From assembly GCA_016792845.1 (NCBI GenBank), contig JAEUKH010000028.1, positions 620,001-684,000 of the forward strand: a DNA stretch of 64,000 bases, in the 5' to 3' direction. Source of the stretch: Myxococcales bacterium (GTDB taxonomy: Bacteria > Myxococcota_A > Polyangia > Polyangiales > Ga0077539). Below the pieces are notes generated by a model. It was not told the DNA's origin. It ran no database searches and saw only the letters and a list, made by a program, of their open reading frames with translations. A program made the translations under genes and the position numbers. Shown in pieces: positions 1 through 8,711 of the stretch (the first letter of the stretch is position 1; each line of letters starts with the position of its first letter).

Positions 1-282
1 GGCGTCGCCACCCACCTCGGGCTGGCCTTCGACGCGCCGACCGAGACGTTGCCTGAGACGGGGCCTGAGACGCCCGCAGCGCCCGCAGCGCCCGCAGCGG
101 TCGCCGCGCGAGGGCCTGTGCGCGGGGCGATGGCGACCCAGACGCCCGAGACGCAGCCGGTGGCGGGGGCCGCGCTGGGGGGGCCGCGCGGAGGCTTGGT
201 GGGGCTCGCGTTCGGACTCTGGCTCGTCAGCCGCGCTCGATGTCGAGGCCTTCGCCTTCCCAGCCGAGGAAGCCGCCCTTGA
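1..282 (+). CDS. C-terminal fragment of an unidentified protein (5' end outside window)
   Basis: Frame 1 is open from the first base to TGA at 280-282 and shows the G/C third-position bias of real genes here. The visible 93 residues are Pro/Ala/Thr-rich, with a short PAAPAAPAA stretch, followed by a hydrophobic GLVGLAFGLWLV segment and an Arg-rich tail. No family can be recognised. The last 56 bases run convergently over the end of the thioredoxin-rhodanese gene, so the tail may be spurious. Medium-low confidence. Confidence 0.45.
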   Translation, partial: GVATHLGLAFDAPTETLPETGPETPAAPAAPAAVAARGPVRGAMATQTPETQPVAGAALGGPRGGLVGLAFGLWLVSRARCRGLRLPSRGSRP

Positions 283-868
283 GCCGCGCCGCGGGGAGCC
301 CCGCCTGACCGAGGAGCTCGAAGGCCTTGCGCACGTCGTCGCCGTTGGCGCGGTCGTAGAGCACCACCGGGCGACGCTCGGCCGCCAGGCTCGGGAGGGC
401 CGCCTCGAGCGCGTCGAGCGGCACGTTCTTCGCGCCCGGGATGTGCGCGCGCTGAAACACCATCGCCTCGCGGACGTCGACCACCGTGACCCGCTTCGCC
501 TTGAGCAGCGCCGGGAGCTCCTTGGCCGGAACCTCTTCGTCTGCGCCGGGCAAAAAGGGCTCGACCAGGTCTTCGAGTTCAGTCTCCGAGAGGAGACCCG
601 GCGCGCTCTTCACCGGGCGCCCCCCTGAGACCACCACGTAGGTCGGGATGTTCTGTACCCGAAAGGCCTGGGCGAGCTCAGGGCTGGTGTCAAGGTTGAC
701 CCTGACGACCTTGAGCTTCGCGTCGAACCTTCGCGCGATGTTCTCAACGCGCGGCGCCATCTGACGGGCTGAAGGGCTCCGCTCAGAGGTCAACTCGACG
801 AGGACCGGGAGTTCGCTCTCCATCACTTCGCGACGAAAGCTTGCTGACGAGACGCTCAGAATGGCCAT
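227..868 (-). CDS. Thioredoxin-like domain fused to rhodanese domain
   Basis: A 213-residue protein. Residues about 1-105 resemble the thioredoxin fold (LPVLVELTSERSPSARQMAP, LKVVRVNLDTSPELAQAFRVQNIPTYVV). The usual CxxC is replaced by SPSA, so it is not a redox-active thioredoxin; the cis-Pro region (NIPTYVV) is kept. Residues about 115-213 form a rhodanese domain (VTVVDVREAMVFQRAHIPGAKNVPL). The rhodanese active-site Cys is replaced: the loop reads VVLYDRANGDDVRKA. Both halves therefore look non-catalytic and could bind partners or sense redox or sulfur state. Start ATG at 868 begins MAILSVSS; longer readings upstream lose coding character. The family call is firm, the role is inferred. Confidence 0.85.
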   Translation of the reverse strand: MAILSVSSASFRREVMESELPVLVELTSERSPSARQMAPRVENIARRFDAKLKVVRVNLDTSPELAQAFRVQNIPTYVVVSGGRPVKSAPGLLSETELEDLVEPFLPGADEEVPAKELPALLKAKRVTVVDVREAMVFQRAHIPGAKNVPLDALEAALPSLAAERRPVVLYDRANGDDVRKAFELLGQAGLPAARLKGGFLGWEGEGLDIERG

Positions 869-967
869 GGCGCGGCTCTCATAACGCAGGCCTCCGCGGC
901 GCGCTACGGTGAAGCCCGAAACGCCCTTCCCGTCGCGTGCGGGGTGCGCTACCTCGGAGCCCGCGCC

Positions 968-1714
968 ATGAGCCTCGTCAGCCGCCGCCGCACAGCCGAG
1001 AGCACCGAGGTCCGCCGCGACTGGCGCGTGGCGCTCCGACGCGGCGCCGCGGGCGCGAGCTTTCTCACCGCCGCCTCGGCGCTCGCCTGGGGCGTCGGGG
1101 GCTGGGCTTGGGCCTTGGCGGGGCTCATGGCCATCCCCGGGGCCTTCACCTTCGTGTCGATCCGTCGCCCGTATGTGGCCGCGTGTCCGGGCTGCGGCGC
1201 GCTGCTCGGCACCGAGGTGTTTCACCTCCCCGACGAGCCCCTCATCGGCCCGAGCTTTCACGAGTACCGCTGCACGAGCTGCGGCATCTACGTCGACGGC
1301 GCGCGCGGCACGGTGCGCGAGGTGCCCTTCTCGCGCTCGCTCGACCACCCCGGCTACACCCTCTGGGCCGACGCGTCGGCGCTCGATTCGCTCGTGTGGG
1401 CCGAGGGGTGCGTGGCGTGCCAGCGCGAGGCCGTGCGGTGGCTGCGGCTCGCCGACCTCGTGAGCGGCGAGCTCAGCGGGCGCGGGGCGGTGCTTCTCAG
1501 CGAGCGACCGGATGGCGAGTTTGTGATCCCGTACTGCGCGGCGCACGGCGAGGGCGAGTCGTCGACGGCGCGCACGGTGGTGGTGGCGCGGGCCGGGGCG
1601 CGGCTCACGGTGCAGTTCATGAGCTACGCGGTGTATCGCGGCTTTCTCGACGACAACCGCGATCGCGTCGATGTGACCGTGCGCTCGAGCGCGCTCGACG
1701 CGCCGCAGCCGTAG
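968..1714 (+). CDS. Membrane protein with zinc-ribbon-like Cys pairs, function unknown
   Basis: About 248 residues from ATG 968; an in-frame GTG at 944 is possible. An Arg-rich N-terminus is followed by two adjacent hydrophobic stretches (AGASFLTAASALAWGVGGWAWALAGLMAIPGAFTFV), probably a hairpin of membrane helices. A soluble part follows with CPGC and CTSC pairs about 25 residues apart and a further CVAC, spaced like zinc ribbons. The C-terminal half is charged and unrecognised. It is divergent from the thioredoxin-rhodanese gene, and the 99 bases between them should hold both promoters. No function is assigned. Confidence 0.7.
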   Translation: MSLVSRRRTAESTEVRRDWRVALRRGAAGASFLTAASALAWGVGGWAWALAGLMAIPGAFTFVSIRRPYVAACPGCGALLGTEVFHLPDEPLIGPSFHEYRCTSCGIYVDGARGTVREVPFSRSLDHPGYTLWADASALDSLVWAEGCVACQREAVRWLRLADLVSGELSGRGAVLLSERPDGEFVIPYCAAHGEGESSTARTVVVARAGARLTVQFMSYAVYRGFLDDNRDRVDVTVRSSALDAPQP

Positions 1715-1832
1715 CCGCAGGGGCGGGGTGGGCATACTGTCGCTCGCGGCTTGCGAGTCGGCGCGGGGCGGGTGATCCTCGTGTGGCTTCGGGGTCGGCG
1801 AGTGCGCCGTGTGACCGAGCTGAGGGAGTGCG

Positions 1833-3935
1833 GTGGTGAGCCTTCGTCGCGCAGGGTTGGGGTCGTGGGTGGGTCTTTTGGGTGCTTCGCTCGGGGCATG
1901 CGCCGACGATTCGGGCTTCGTGCAGCCCGACGCCGCGGTGGCCGACGCCGCGCTCAGCGACCGGGGCGCGGCCGACGTCGGGCGCGATGCGCCGCCTGCG
2001 CCGATGGTGCTGGTGGGGGTGGTGCCGGCGCACGGTTCGTTCCTCGGGGGCACCGAGGTGACCTTGCGCGGGTCGAACTTTACCGAAGACGCGGTGGTGC
2101 GCTTCGGCGGCAATCTCGTCCAGCCGCGGTTTACGCGCTGGGTCGATCGTAACCGCATCGTGGTTCAGACCCCCGCGGGGCGCCCCGGCGTGGTCGAGGT
2201 CACCGTCGAAGCGGGGGGCCGCAGCGCGCGCCTCGCCGAAGCGTACCGCTACGACAGCTTCTACGTCGACCCCGCGCTCGGGCCCACCACGGGCAACGCG
2301 CGGGTGAGCCTGCACGGCCTCGGCACGGGCTTCTCGTCGACGATGCAGGTGCTCTTCGACGGCGTCGCCTGCACGCAGCTCGAGGTCACCTCGCCCGAGC
2401 TCGCGAGCTGTCTGACGCCGCCGCACCCCGAAGGACGCGTGGCGGTGACGGTGGCCCGCGACGCGATGCCTGCGGTGACCCTCGACGAGGGATACCAGTA
2501 CGCCGACAGCGCAGACGGTGTGGGCGGCGGCCTCTCGGGGGGCGCGCTGCGCGGCTCGATCACGGTCACGGCCCTCGACGCCATGACCGGCGCGCCGGTG
2601 CCCATGGCCCATGTGTTTTTAGAGAACGACGCCGCCGCGACGCCGCCCCGCGCGGGGCTCACCAACGCGCGCGGCCAGGTGACGCTCAGCCCGCCCGGGC
2701 TCATGGCGCCGGTGACGGTGACCGCGAGCGAGCGCTGCCACACCACCACCACCGTGCAGTCGTTCGATGCGGCCAGCGCGACGCTGTATTTGCAGCCCTT
2801 GATGCTGCCCGAGTGCGGCATGGGCATGCCCGAGCCGATGACCCAACGGCCGGTGTACCCCGCGCGACTCTCAGGCGAGCTCGTGTGGGACGGGCCGAGC
2901 GAGTTCGGCCCCAACCCCTGGCGCAACGTGCCTGAGCCCGGCGCGAACGAGCGGCGCGTCGCGCTCGTGTATGCGACGCGGCCCGACATTTTTACCGCCG
3001 ACCCGGTGACGGGGGCGGCGACGATGATGGCCCGGGTGCTCGAAGCGGTCGAGCCGGGGTACGGGGGGCGGGGGTATCCGTTTCGCTTCCAGGCGCGGCC
3101 GGCGTCGCTCGCGGTGTACGCCCTCGCGGGCATCGAGAACACCCGTACCAACCGCTTCACGCCCTACATGATGGGCGTCGCGCGGAGCGTCCTCGGCGCG
3201 CCCCGCGCAGACATCACCGACATCGTCGTCGACATGAACATCCCGCTCGACCACGTCACGCCGGTGAGCGCCGAGGCGTACACCGACCCGATGCTCACCA
3301 CCGGGTTGCCGAGCTATTTTCACGCGAGCGCCTTCCTCGACCTCGGGGGCGAAGGGGTGATCGCGCTGCCGCACACCACCGTCACGGGGCGCAACGGGGG
3401 AGAGTACGCGCTCAACGGTCTGCCGGCCTTTAGCGGCACCCTGGCCGACGCGCGGCTCATCGTGCACGCCCGCATGGCCTCGGGCAACATCACCGGCCCG
3501 ACGCCCTTTCAAGACACCCCCGCGCCGTGCTCGGGCCTGGTGATCTCGGGCATTCGCTCGCCCGACGAGGCGGTGCAGGTGCGCGATTGGTTGGGCATCC
3601 CGAGCCTGGTGAGCCCGCGCGAGTTCGGGCAGCTCCCGAGCGACCGCACGGTGCGCTTTGACATCCCGCGCAACAGCCCCGACCTCTTGATCATGAACCT
3701 CCAGTGGGAGGGCGGCGGTTGGGCGCACTACGCCCCGGGTTCGGTGCGGGCGATTCAGTACCCCGACCTCTCGACCCTTCAGGGGCTCCGTGACCTCCCG
3801 GCGGGTGACTTCCTCGGGCTCTCGCTCGTGGGGGTCCGCATCCCGGGCTTCGCCTTCAACCGTTTCACCTACACCTCGATCGGCCCCGGCTACTGGACGG
3901 CCTACGCGGGCCGCGGCACCGTCGTCGAGCGGTGA
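1833..3935 (+). CDS. Surface lipoprotein with two IPT/TIG domains (paralog 1)
   Basis: A 700-residue protein with a lipoprotein signal ending SLGAC (Cys about 23), then an Asp/Ala-rich linker. Two IPT/TIG-like Ig folds follow, about residues 58-140 (VVPAHGSFLGGTEVTLRGSNF) and 145-225, then a carboxypeptidase-regulatory-like beta-sandwich (GSITVTALDAMTGAPVPMAHVFL, about 238-330). The rest is an unassigned beta-rich region. It is homologous over its whole length to the gene at 6151-8241. Start GTG 1833; GAGGGAG at 1822-1828 fits GTG 1833 or 1836. Probably exported and anchored in the outer membrane. The ligand is unknown. Confidence 0.85.
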   Translation: MVSLRRAGLGSWVGLLGASLGACADDSGFVQPDAAVADAALSDRGAADVGRDAPPAPMVLVGVVPAHGSFLGGTEVTLRGSNFTEDAVVRFGGNLVQPRFTRWVDRNRIVVQTPAGRPGVVEVTVEAGGRSARLAEAYRYDSFYVDPALGPTTGNARVSLHGLGTGFSSTMQVLFDGVACTQLEVTSPELASCLTPPHPEGRVAVTVARDAMPAVTLDEGYQYADSADGVGGGLSGGALRGSITVTALDAMTGAPVPMAHVFLENDAAATPPRAGLTNARGQVTLSPPGLMAPVTVTASERCHTTTTVQSFDAASATLYLQPLMLPECGMGMPEPMTQRPVYPARLSGELVWDGPSEFGPNPWRNVPEPGANERRVALVYATRPDIFTADPVTGAATMMARVLEAVEPGYGGRGYPFRFQARPASLAVYALAGIENTRTNRFTPYMMGVARSVLGAPRADITDIVVDMNIPLDHVTPVSAEAYTDPMLTTGLPSYFHASAFLDLGGEGVIALPHTTVTGRNGGEYALNGLPAFSGTLADARLIVHARMASGNITGPTPFQDTPAPCSGLVISGIRSPDEAVQVRDWLGIPSLVSPREFGQLPSDRTVRFDIPRNSPDLLIMNLQWEGGGWAHYAPGSVRAIQYPDLSTLQGLRDLPAGDFLGLSLVGVRIPGFAFNRFTYTSIGPGYWTAYAGRGTVVER

Positions 3936-4038
3936 GCGCGTCGGGCCGCGGGTGATCTGCGCACGGCGACCGTGCACTATCGCACCGCGAGGGCCCGCCG
4001 ACCCTTGTAGACTGACCCTTGTGGAGACCTCTCGTCGC

Positions 4039-6066
4039 ATGAAGACCCGCCGCACCGCCGCGTGGCGCCTCCTCGCAGCCCTCACCACCCTCGCGGCGTG
4101 CAGCGACCCCGAGCGCACCGTTCAAGACAGCGGGCGCATCGTCGCCCCTGACACGGGCCGCCCCGTCGACCCGCGCCTCTGGATCAACTGCCAACCCGGG
4201 CAAGAGCGCTGCTTCAACGCCACGGTGCACCAGGCGTGTCGCGAGGCAGGCGAGTTCACCCAGGTGGTCGAAGACAACTGCGGGGCGCGGGGCCTGGTCT
4301 GCGTCGAGGGTCGCCGGTGCGTGCTCTGTCGGCCCAACGAGACGCGCTGCACCGACGACACCCTCGGGGTCGAGCGCTGCAACGCCGAGGGCACCGCGTG
4401 GCTGCCCGACCGTCAGTGCAACGTCGCGGGCGGCGAGGCGTGTCGACGCGGGATCTGTGTGCAGCTCTGCAACGACGACAGCGTCGCGCAGTCGTACATC
4501 GGGTGCGAGTACTACGGCGTCGACCTCGACAACATCGTCGAGACGGGGGGCCGCTCGGCGGCCTCGCAGCAGTACGCGATCGTGGTGTCGAACCCCGACC
4601 CGTACCTCACCGTGCGCGTCGAGGTGCACCGAAACAACGCCCCGCCCGGGCAGCCGGCGTCGCTTGAGCGGGTGGCGAGCGCGGTGATCCCGCCGCGCGA
4701 CCTTGAGGTGTTCTCGCTCCCGGCCCGAGAGGTCGATTGCAGCTCGGTGGCGGGGCTCAACGACGGCACGGGCACGTGCTTGTCGTCGCGGGCGTACCGC
4801 GTGACGTCGAACTTCCCCGTGGTGGCGTACCAGTTCAACCCCCTTGAGAACGTCGGGGTCTTCTCGAACGACGCGTCGCTGCTCTTGCCGACCAACTCGT
4901 TGCAGGGCAACTACCGCGTGATCGGGTACCCGCAGCAGTGGTCGCGTACGAGCGACCCTGACACCAACGGGCGCGAAGAGATCCGCTCGTTTATGACCAT
5001 CGTGGGCACCCAGACGGCCACCCGGGTGCGCATCGAGGCCACCGCCGACATCATCCCCGGCGGGCCCATCATGAACCGCGTCGCCGCCGGGACGCCCCTC
5101 GAAATCACCCTCTCGCCCTTCGACGTGCTGAACCTTGAGACCGGCGCCTTTCTCGCCGATTTCACGGGCTCGACGGTGGCCGCAGATCGCCCCGTGGCGG
5201 TCTTCACCGGCACCGAGTGCAGCGACGTGCCCTTCTGGCGCACCTTCGCCGATCGCCAGGCCGCGTGCGATCACATCGAAGAGCAGAACATCCCGCTGAA
5301 CGCCGCCGGGCAGGTGTATGTGGCCTCGCGCTCGCCGTCGCGCTCGTCGGCGCTGCTCCAGGCTGGCGCGCGGGTGGCCGAGGTCAACGAGCCCGAGTGG
5401 TTCAGGGTGCTCAACGTCTCGTCGGCGCCGGTGCATGTGACCACGACCTTGCCCGAAGACATCGCGAACCCCGCGGGCCCGAAGGTCGAGTTCGACCTCG
5501 ACGAGGGCGAGTACCGCGACCTCCGCGCGCTGGCTGATTTCATCATCCGCGGCTCTGGCGCCGTGCAGGTGGCGCAGTACATGGGCTCGCAGTCGACGAC
5601 GGGCATCCCGACGGCGCTGCCCGGCGGCGACCCGGCCCTCTTGATGGTGCCGCCGCTCACCCAGTGGCGGCAAGACTACGTGTTTCTCACGCCCAACAAG
5701 TACAGCTTCGACTTCGTGCAGATCGTCGCGCGGCCCGATCAAGAGGTCTTTCTCGATGAGACCCCGGTGCGCGATTTCGCCGACTGTCGCATGTCACGGA
5801 GCGACGGCTGCATCGAGAACCCGCGCAACATGTGCCCGCCCGCGCAGTACGTCACGTACCGCTGCCAGCTCAGCTTTCCGCAGATCGACAACTCGCAAAA
5901 TCCTGTGCAAATCTCGGCCGGTCGGCAGGCCGATGGGGTTCACGTCGTGCGGGCGGTGACCCCCGAGGGGCGGCCCCCTGAGGGCGTGATGGTGCTCGTG
6001 ACGGGCTTTGACCGCTTCGTGTCGTACGGCTACGCGGGCGGCACCAACCTCGTGCCGGTGCGCTAA
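4039..6066 (+). CDS. IgGFc-binding-domain lipoprotein
   Basis: A 675-residue protein starting MKTRRTAAW with a clear lipobox (TLAAC, Cys 21). Residues about 45-150 carry paired-Cys EGF-like spacing (CQPGQERCFNATVHQAC, CVLCRPNETRC). The rest matches the IgGFc-binding N-terminal domain family, a large beta-rich module common in secreted myxobacterial proteins (CEYYGVDLDNI; AIVVSNPD; VVAYQFNPLEN; AVFTGTECSDVP). It lies between the two IPT/TIG paralogs on the same strand and is probably expressed with the first one, 103 bases upstream. An in-frame GTG at 4021 is an alternative start. The family name does not imply real IgG binding in a soil bacterium; adhesion is an inference. Confidence 0.85.
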   Translation: MKTRRTAAWRLLAALTTLAACSDPERTVQDSGRIVAPDTGRPVDPRLWINCQPGQERCFNATVHQACREAGEFTQVVEDNCGARGLVCVEGRRCVLCRPNETRCTDDTLGVERCNAEGTAWLPDRQCNVAGGEACRRGICVQLCNDDSVAQSYIGCEYYGVDLDNIVETGGRSAASQQYAIVVSNPDPYLTVRVEVHRNNAPPGQPASLERVASAVIPPRDLEVFSLPAREVDCSSVAGLNDGTGTCLSSRAYRVTSNFPVVAYQFNPLENVGVFSNDASLLLPTNSLQGNYRVIGYPQQWSRTSDPDTNGREEIRSFMTIVGTQTATRVRIEATADIIPGGPIMNRVAAGTPLEITLSPFDVLNLETGAFLADFTGSTVAADRPVAVFTGTECSDVPFWRTFADRQAACDHIEEQNIPLNAAGQVYVASRSPSRSSALLQAGARVAEVNEPEWFRVLNVSSAPVHVTTTLPEDIANPAGPKVEFDLDEGEYRDLRALADFIIRGSGAVQVAQYMGSQSTTGIPTALPGGDPALLMVPPLTQWRQDYVFLTPNKYSFDFVQIVARPDQEVFLDETPVRDFADCRMSRSDGCIENPRNMCPPAQYVTYRCQLSFPQIDNSQNPVQISAGRQADGVHVVRAVTPEGRPPEGVMVLVTGFDRFVSYGYAGGTNLVPVR

Positions 6067-6073
6067 GTCTGTG

Positions 6074-6118
6074 ACCCGCGTGACGCGGGTTGTGGCGGGC
6101 GCCGTCGTCTACGATACT
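6074..6118 (+). promoter_or_regulatory. Inverted repeat overlapping a sigma70-like promoter
   Basis: A perfect 7-bp inverted repeat, ACCCGCG-TGA-CGCGGGT (6074-6090), follows the stop of the IgGFc gene by 7 bases. Its right edge overlaps TTGTGG (6090-6095), which sits 17 bases from GATACT (6113-6118). The gene at 6151 starts 32 bases further on, behind GGAG at 6140-6143. The repeat has no T-run, so it may be an operator as easily as a terminator. Based on pattern only. Confidence 0.4.
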
Positions 6119-6150
6119 CTGCCGAGACGAGCGAAGCGCGGAGTGCCCCA

Positions 6151-8241
6151 ATGCGAGTCAGTGTCATTCTCGGTGCGGTGGGTTCGTGGGCGGTGTTCGC
6201 CTGCGGATGCAGCGATGGCGGCGGCATTCCGAGCGAATCGCCGCGCGACGCAGGGGCCGACGTCCCGCGGGTGATCGTCGAAGATGTGCCGCGCCAGGTC
6301 GTCGACGCGGGGGGCGCGGTCGACGCGGCCCGCAACGTCAACCCGGTGGTGGTGGGGGTGGTGCCTGACCACGGGCCCTTCGCGGGCGGCCCCGAGGTCG
6401 TGGTGCGCGGCTCGAACTTCACCGAGAGCGCGGTGGTGCGCTTCGGCGGCAACCTCGTGCAGCCCTCGGCGACCCGCTTCACCGACCCGCGACGGCTCAC
6501 CGTGCGGCCGCCCGCGGGCCGGGTGGGCGAGGTCGACGTCGAGGTCGAGATCGACGGCCGTCGCGCGGTGTTGCCCAACGGGTACCGCTACGACCCCGTG
6601 TACGCCGACCCCTCCGACGGCTCGATCGCGGGCGGCACGCTCATCACCCTCAACGGGCTCGGCACCCACTTCGACGGCACCACGACGGTGACCCTCGACG
6701 GCGCCCCGTGCACCAACCTCCGGGTGACCTCGCCCGAGCGCCTCTCGTGCACGACCCCGGCGCACCCCGAGGGCCGCGTCACCCTCGCGGTCGAGTCGGG
6801 CGACGAGCGTCTGAGCGTGCCCGAGGCCTTTCTCTACATCGACAACCCCGAGTCGACCCGCGGCGGCCTCGGGGGCGGGCCCATCGAGGGCAGCGTCAAC
6901 GTGACCGTGCTCGCAGGCGCGACCGGCGACGCCATCCCCAATGCGCTGGTGTTTCTCGGCGACAACCCCGACGCCGGGGCGCCGCGGGTCGGGCGGAGCA
7001 ACGAGCGCGGCCGGGCGACCTTGTCGTTCGACGGGCTCCGCGGGCCCACCACGCTCACGGTGTCGGCGCGCTGTTTTAACAGCCACACGGTGCAGGTCTT
7101 CGACGCCCGCAACGTCACCCTCTACCTCTACGCGCAGATGATCCCCGCGTGCGCGATGATGGGCGAGCCGATGGAGCCCGGGCCCTCGCGCGGCACCTAC
7201 GGCGCCTCGGTGCGCGGCGAGCTCGTGTGGGACGGGCCCTACGAGTTCGCCCCCAACCCTTGGCGAAACGTGCCCATGCCGCGGGCCGGCGAGCGCCGGG
7301 TGGCCTTTGTCTTCGCCTCGCAGCCCGACATCTTCTCGCAGCCGACGACGCTCACCGACGGGGCCGTGGTGCTCGAGACGGTCACCCCGGGCTACGGCGG
7401 CCGGGGCTACCCCTTCGCGATCACGACGCGCCCGTCGGCCCTCGCGGTGTACGCCCTCGCCGGGGTCGAGAACATCCGTACGCAGCGCTTTACGCCGTAC
7501 ATGATGGGCATCGCGCGGGGCGTCCTCGGCGCGCCGCGGGCGCAGATCACCAACGTGCTCGTGCCGATGAACATCCCGCTCGATCACATGACCTCGGTCG
7601 AGCTGCGCGACCTGCCCGAGCCCGTACGGGGTGAGCCCAACCGCGCCCGGGTCGAGGCCTTCGTCGACCTCGGCGGCGAGGGGGTCATCGCGCGGCCCGA
7701 CATCACCGTGCTCGGGCGCGACGAGAGCGACAGCTACAACCTCGTGGCCCTGCCGGCCTTCACCGGCGCGCTCGCCGACGCGCGGCTCATCGTGCGCGCC
7801 ATCTACGGCACCAACGACTACCTCGCGACCCCGTACACGGCCCAGGTCGTGAGCGGCATCACGACCCCCGACGAGACCGTGCGCTTCGCCAACTGGGTGG
7901 GCATCCCAGAGGTGACCACGCCGGTCGATTCGGGGCGGCTCCCCGACGATCGCGTCGTGCGCTTCAACCTCCAAGGGGCCTCGCCCGACATGTTCTGGGC
8001 CTCGCTCTCGGCCGACGCGCTCTACTGGCAGACCTTCGCCAACGGCTCAGCCCGGAGCTTCAGCTACCCCGACCTCTCGCGCATCGAGGGGCTCCGAGAC
8101 CTCCCGGCCGGGGCTCAGCTCTACCTCAGCATCAACGCCTTTCGGACGCCGGGCTTCGTCTTCAACGAGTTCCGCTACAACTTCCTCTCGCAGCTCTACT
8201 GGACGGCCTACGCCTCACGCAGCGTGCTCTTCTCGCGCTGA
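6151..8241 (+). CDS. Surface lipoprotein with two IPT/TIG domains (paralog 2)
   Basis: A 696-residue homolog of the gene at 1833-3935. Shared blocks include GSNFTExAVVRFGGNLVQP, PHPEGRV/AHPEGRV, GELVWDGPxEF, NPWRNVP, GYGGRGYPF, RFTPYMMG, MNIPLDH, and a common ending YWTAYA followed by a short basic tail. The N-terminus is a lipoprotein-type signal with two candidate Cys (FACGCSDGG). Order: IPT/TIG about residues 66-145, IPT/TIG about 150-230, carboxypeptidase-regulatory-like about 240-325, then an unassigned beta-rich C-terminal half. GGAG sits 7 bases before ATG. It has its own putative promoter, unlike a simple operon member. The role is unknown, probably at the cell surface. Confidence 0.85.
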   Translation: MRVSVILGAVGSWAVFACGCSDGGGIPSESPRDAGADVPRVIVEDVPRQVVDAGGAVDAARNVNPVVVGVVPDHGPFAGGPEVVVRGSNFTESAVVRFGGNLVQPSATRFTDPRRLTVRPPAGRVGEVDVEVEIDGRRAVLPNGYRYDPVYADPSDGSIAGGTLITLNGLGTHFDGTTTVTLDGAPCTNLRVTSPERLSCTTPAHPEGRVTLAVESGDERLSVPEAFLYIDNPESTRGGLGGGPIEGSVNVTVLAGATGDAIPNALVFLGDNPDAGAPRVGRSNERGRATLSFDGLRGPTTLTVSARCFNSHTVQVFDARNVTLYLYAQMIPACAMMGEPMEPGPSRGTYGASVRGELVWDGPYEFAPNPWRNVPMPRAGERRVAFVFASQPDIFSQPTTLTDGAVVLETVTPGYGGRGYPFAITTRPSALAVYALAGVENIRTQRFTPYMMGIARGVLGAPRAQITNVLVPMNIPLDHMTSVELRDLPEPVRGEPNRARVEAFVDLGGEGVIARPDITVLGRDESDSYNLVALPAFTGALADARLIVRAIYGTNDYLATPYTAQVVSGITTPDETVRFANWVGIPEVTTPVDSGRLPDDRVVRFNLQGASPDMFWASLSADALYWQTFANGSARSFSYPDLSRIEGLRDLPAGAQLYLSINAFRTPGFVFNEFRYNFLSQLYWTAYASRSVLFSR

Positions 8242-8711
8242 CCCGCCTTCGCTCTCTCGCGACGCTTCTACCTCAGTCACCGCTGTTTCAGCGCTCGCCT
8301 CCCGGAGCCCATCGAGCGCCCCGAGGGTGCTGCATCGGCGACACCTTTGTCACGTCATCTCAAGGGCCTCTAGGGCGTACTCTCGAATGAGCTTCACCAT
8401 TTTAGGTGTAACCATCGAGTTTCAATCTCGTTTTTGTGCTTTAGCTGCGTCATGTATTTGATGCGAGAGTGCATCATAACCTTTTGTTATTGCAGCACTT
8501 TGTTCTGTCAGCACAGGTCGCCTGTGGTCGCGCGGGCCTCTCAGACCGTACGGGGGCGCGGCTGGGGGCGCCGATTGCATTGAAGTAGAATCTAGAGATT
8601 GTTTTCGAAGTGATCTAAATTCATCATGATTTTATGAAAATGATCCTTCATGTGATCGGGGTGATGGGTTGCGTGAGGGGCTTGTAAGCTGAACATAAGT
8701 ACAGTATATGC
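8242..8711. other. Noncoding gap with AT-rich pockets upstream of dnaE2
   Basis: 470 bases without a credible ORF. Two stretches (about 8380-8515 and 8585-8710) are far richer in A+T than the rest of the window. There is a perfect inverted repeat TGATGC-GAGAGT-GCATCA at 8459-8476, a TTCTGTC word at 8503-8509, and ATTTT-ATG-AAAAT near 8631-8643. The right edge is the dnaE2 promoter. The gap could hold a small RNA or further regulatory sites; nothing here proves one. Confidence 0.5.
8682..8710 (+). promoter_or_regulatory. dnaE2 promoter with SOS/LexA-like operator in the spacer
   Basis: TTGTAA (8682-8687) and TATATG (8705-8710) are separated by 17 bases. The spacer is almost wholly the near-palindrome CTGAACATAAGTACAG (8689-8704). 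On one strand this closely follows the Myxococcus-type LexA motif as I recall it (CTRHAMRYBYGTTCAGS, agreeing at about 15 of 17 positions read with one flanking base). It also resembles GAAC-N4-GTTC boxes. Repressor bound here would block polymerase. The -10 lies directly against the annotated start, implying a leaderless or very short-leader mRNA. Confidence 0.6.

Noticed and set aside
4007..4026. Direct repeat GACCCTTGT before the IgGFc gene
   Set aside because: Only two imperfect copies overlapping the leader; no further sign of function.
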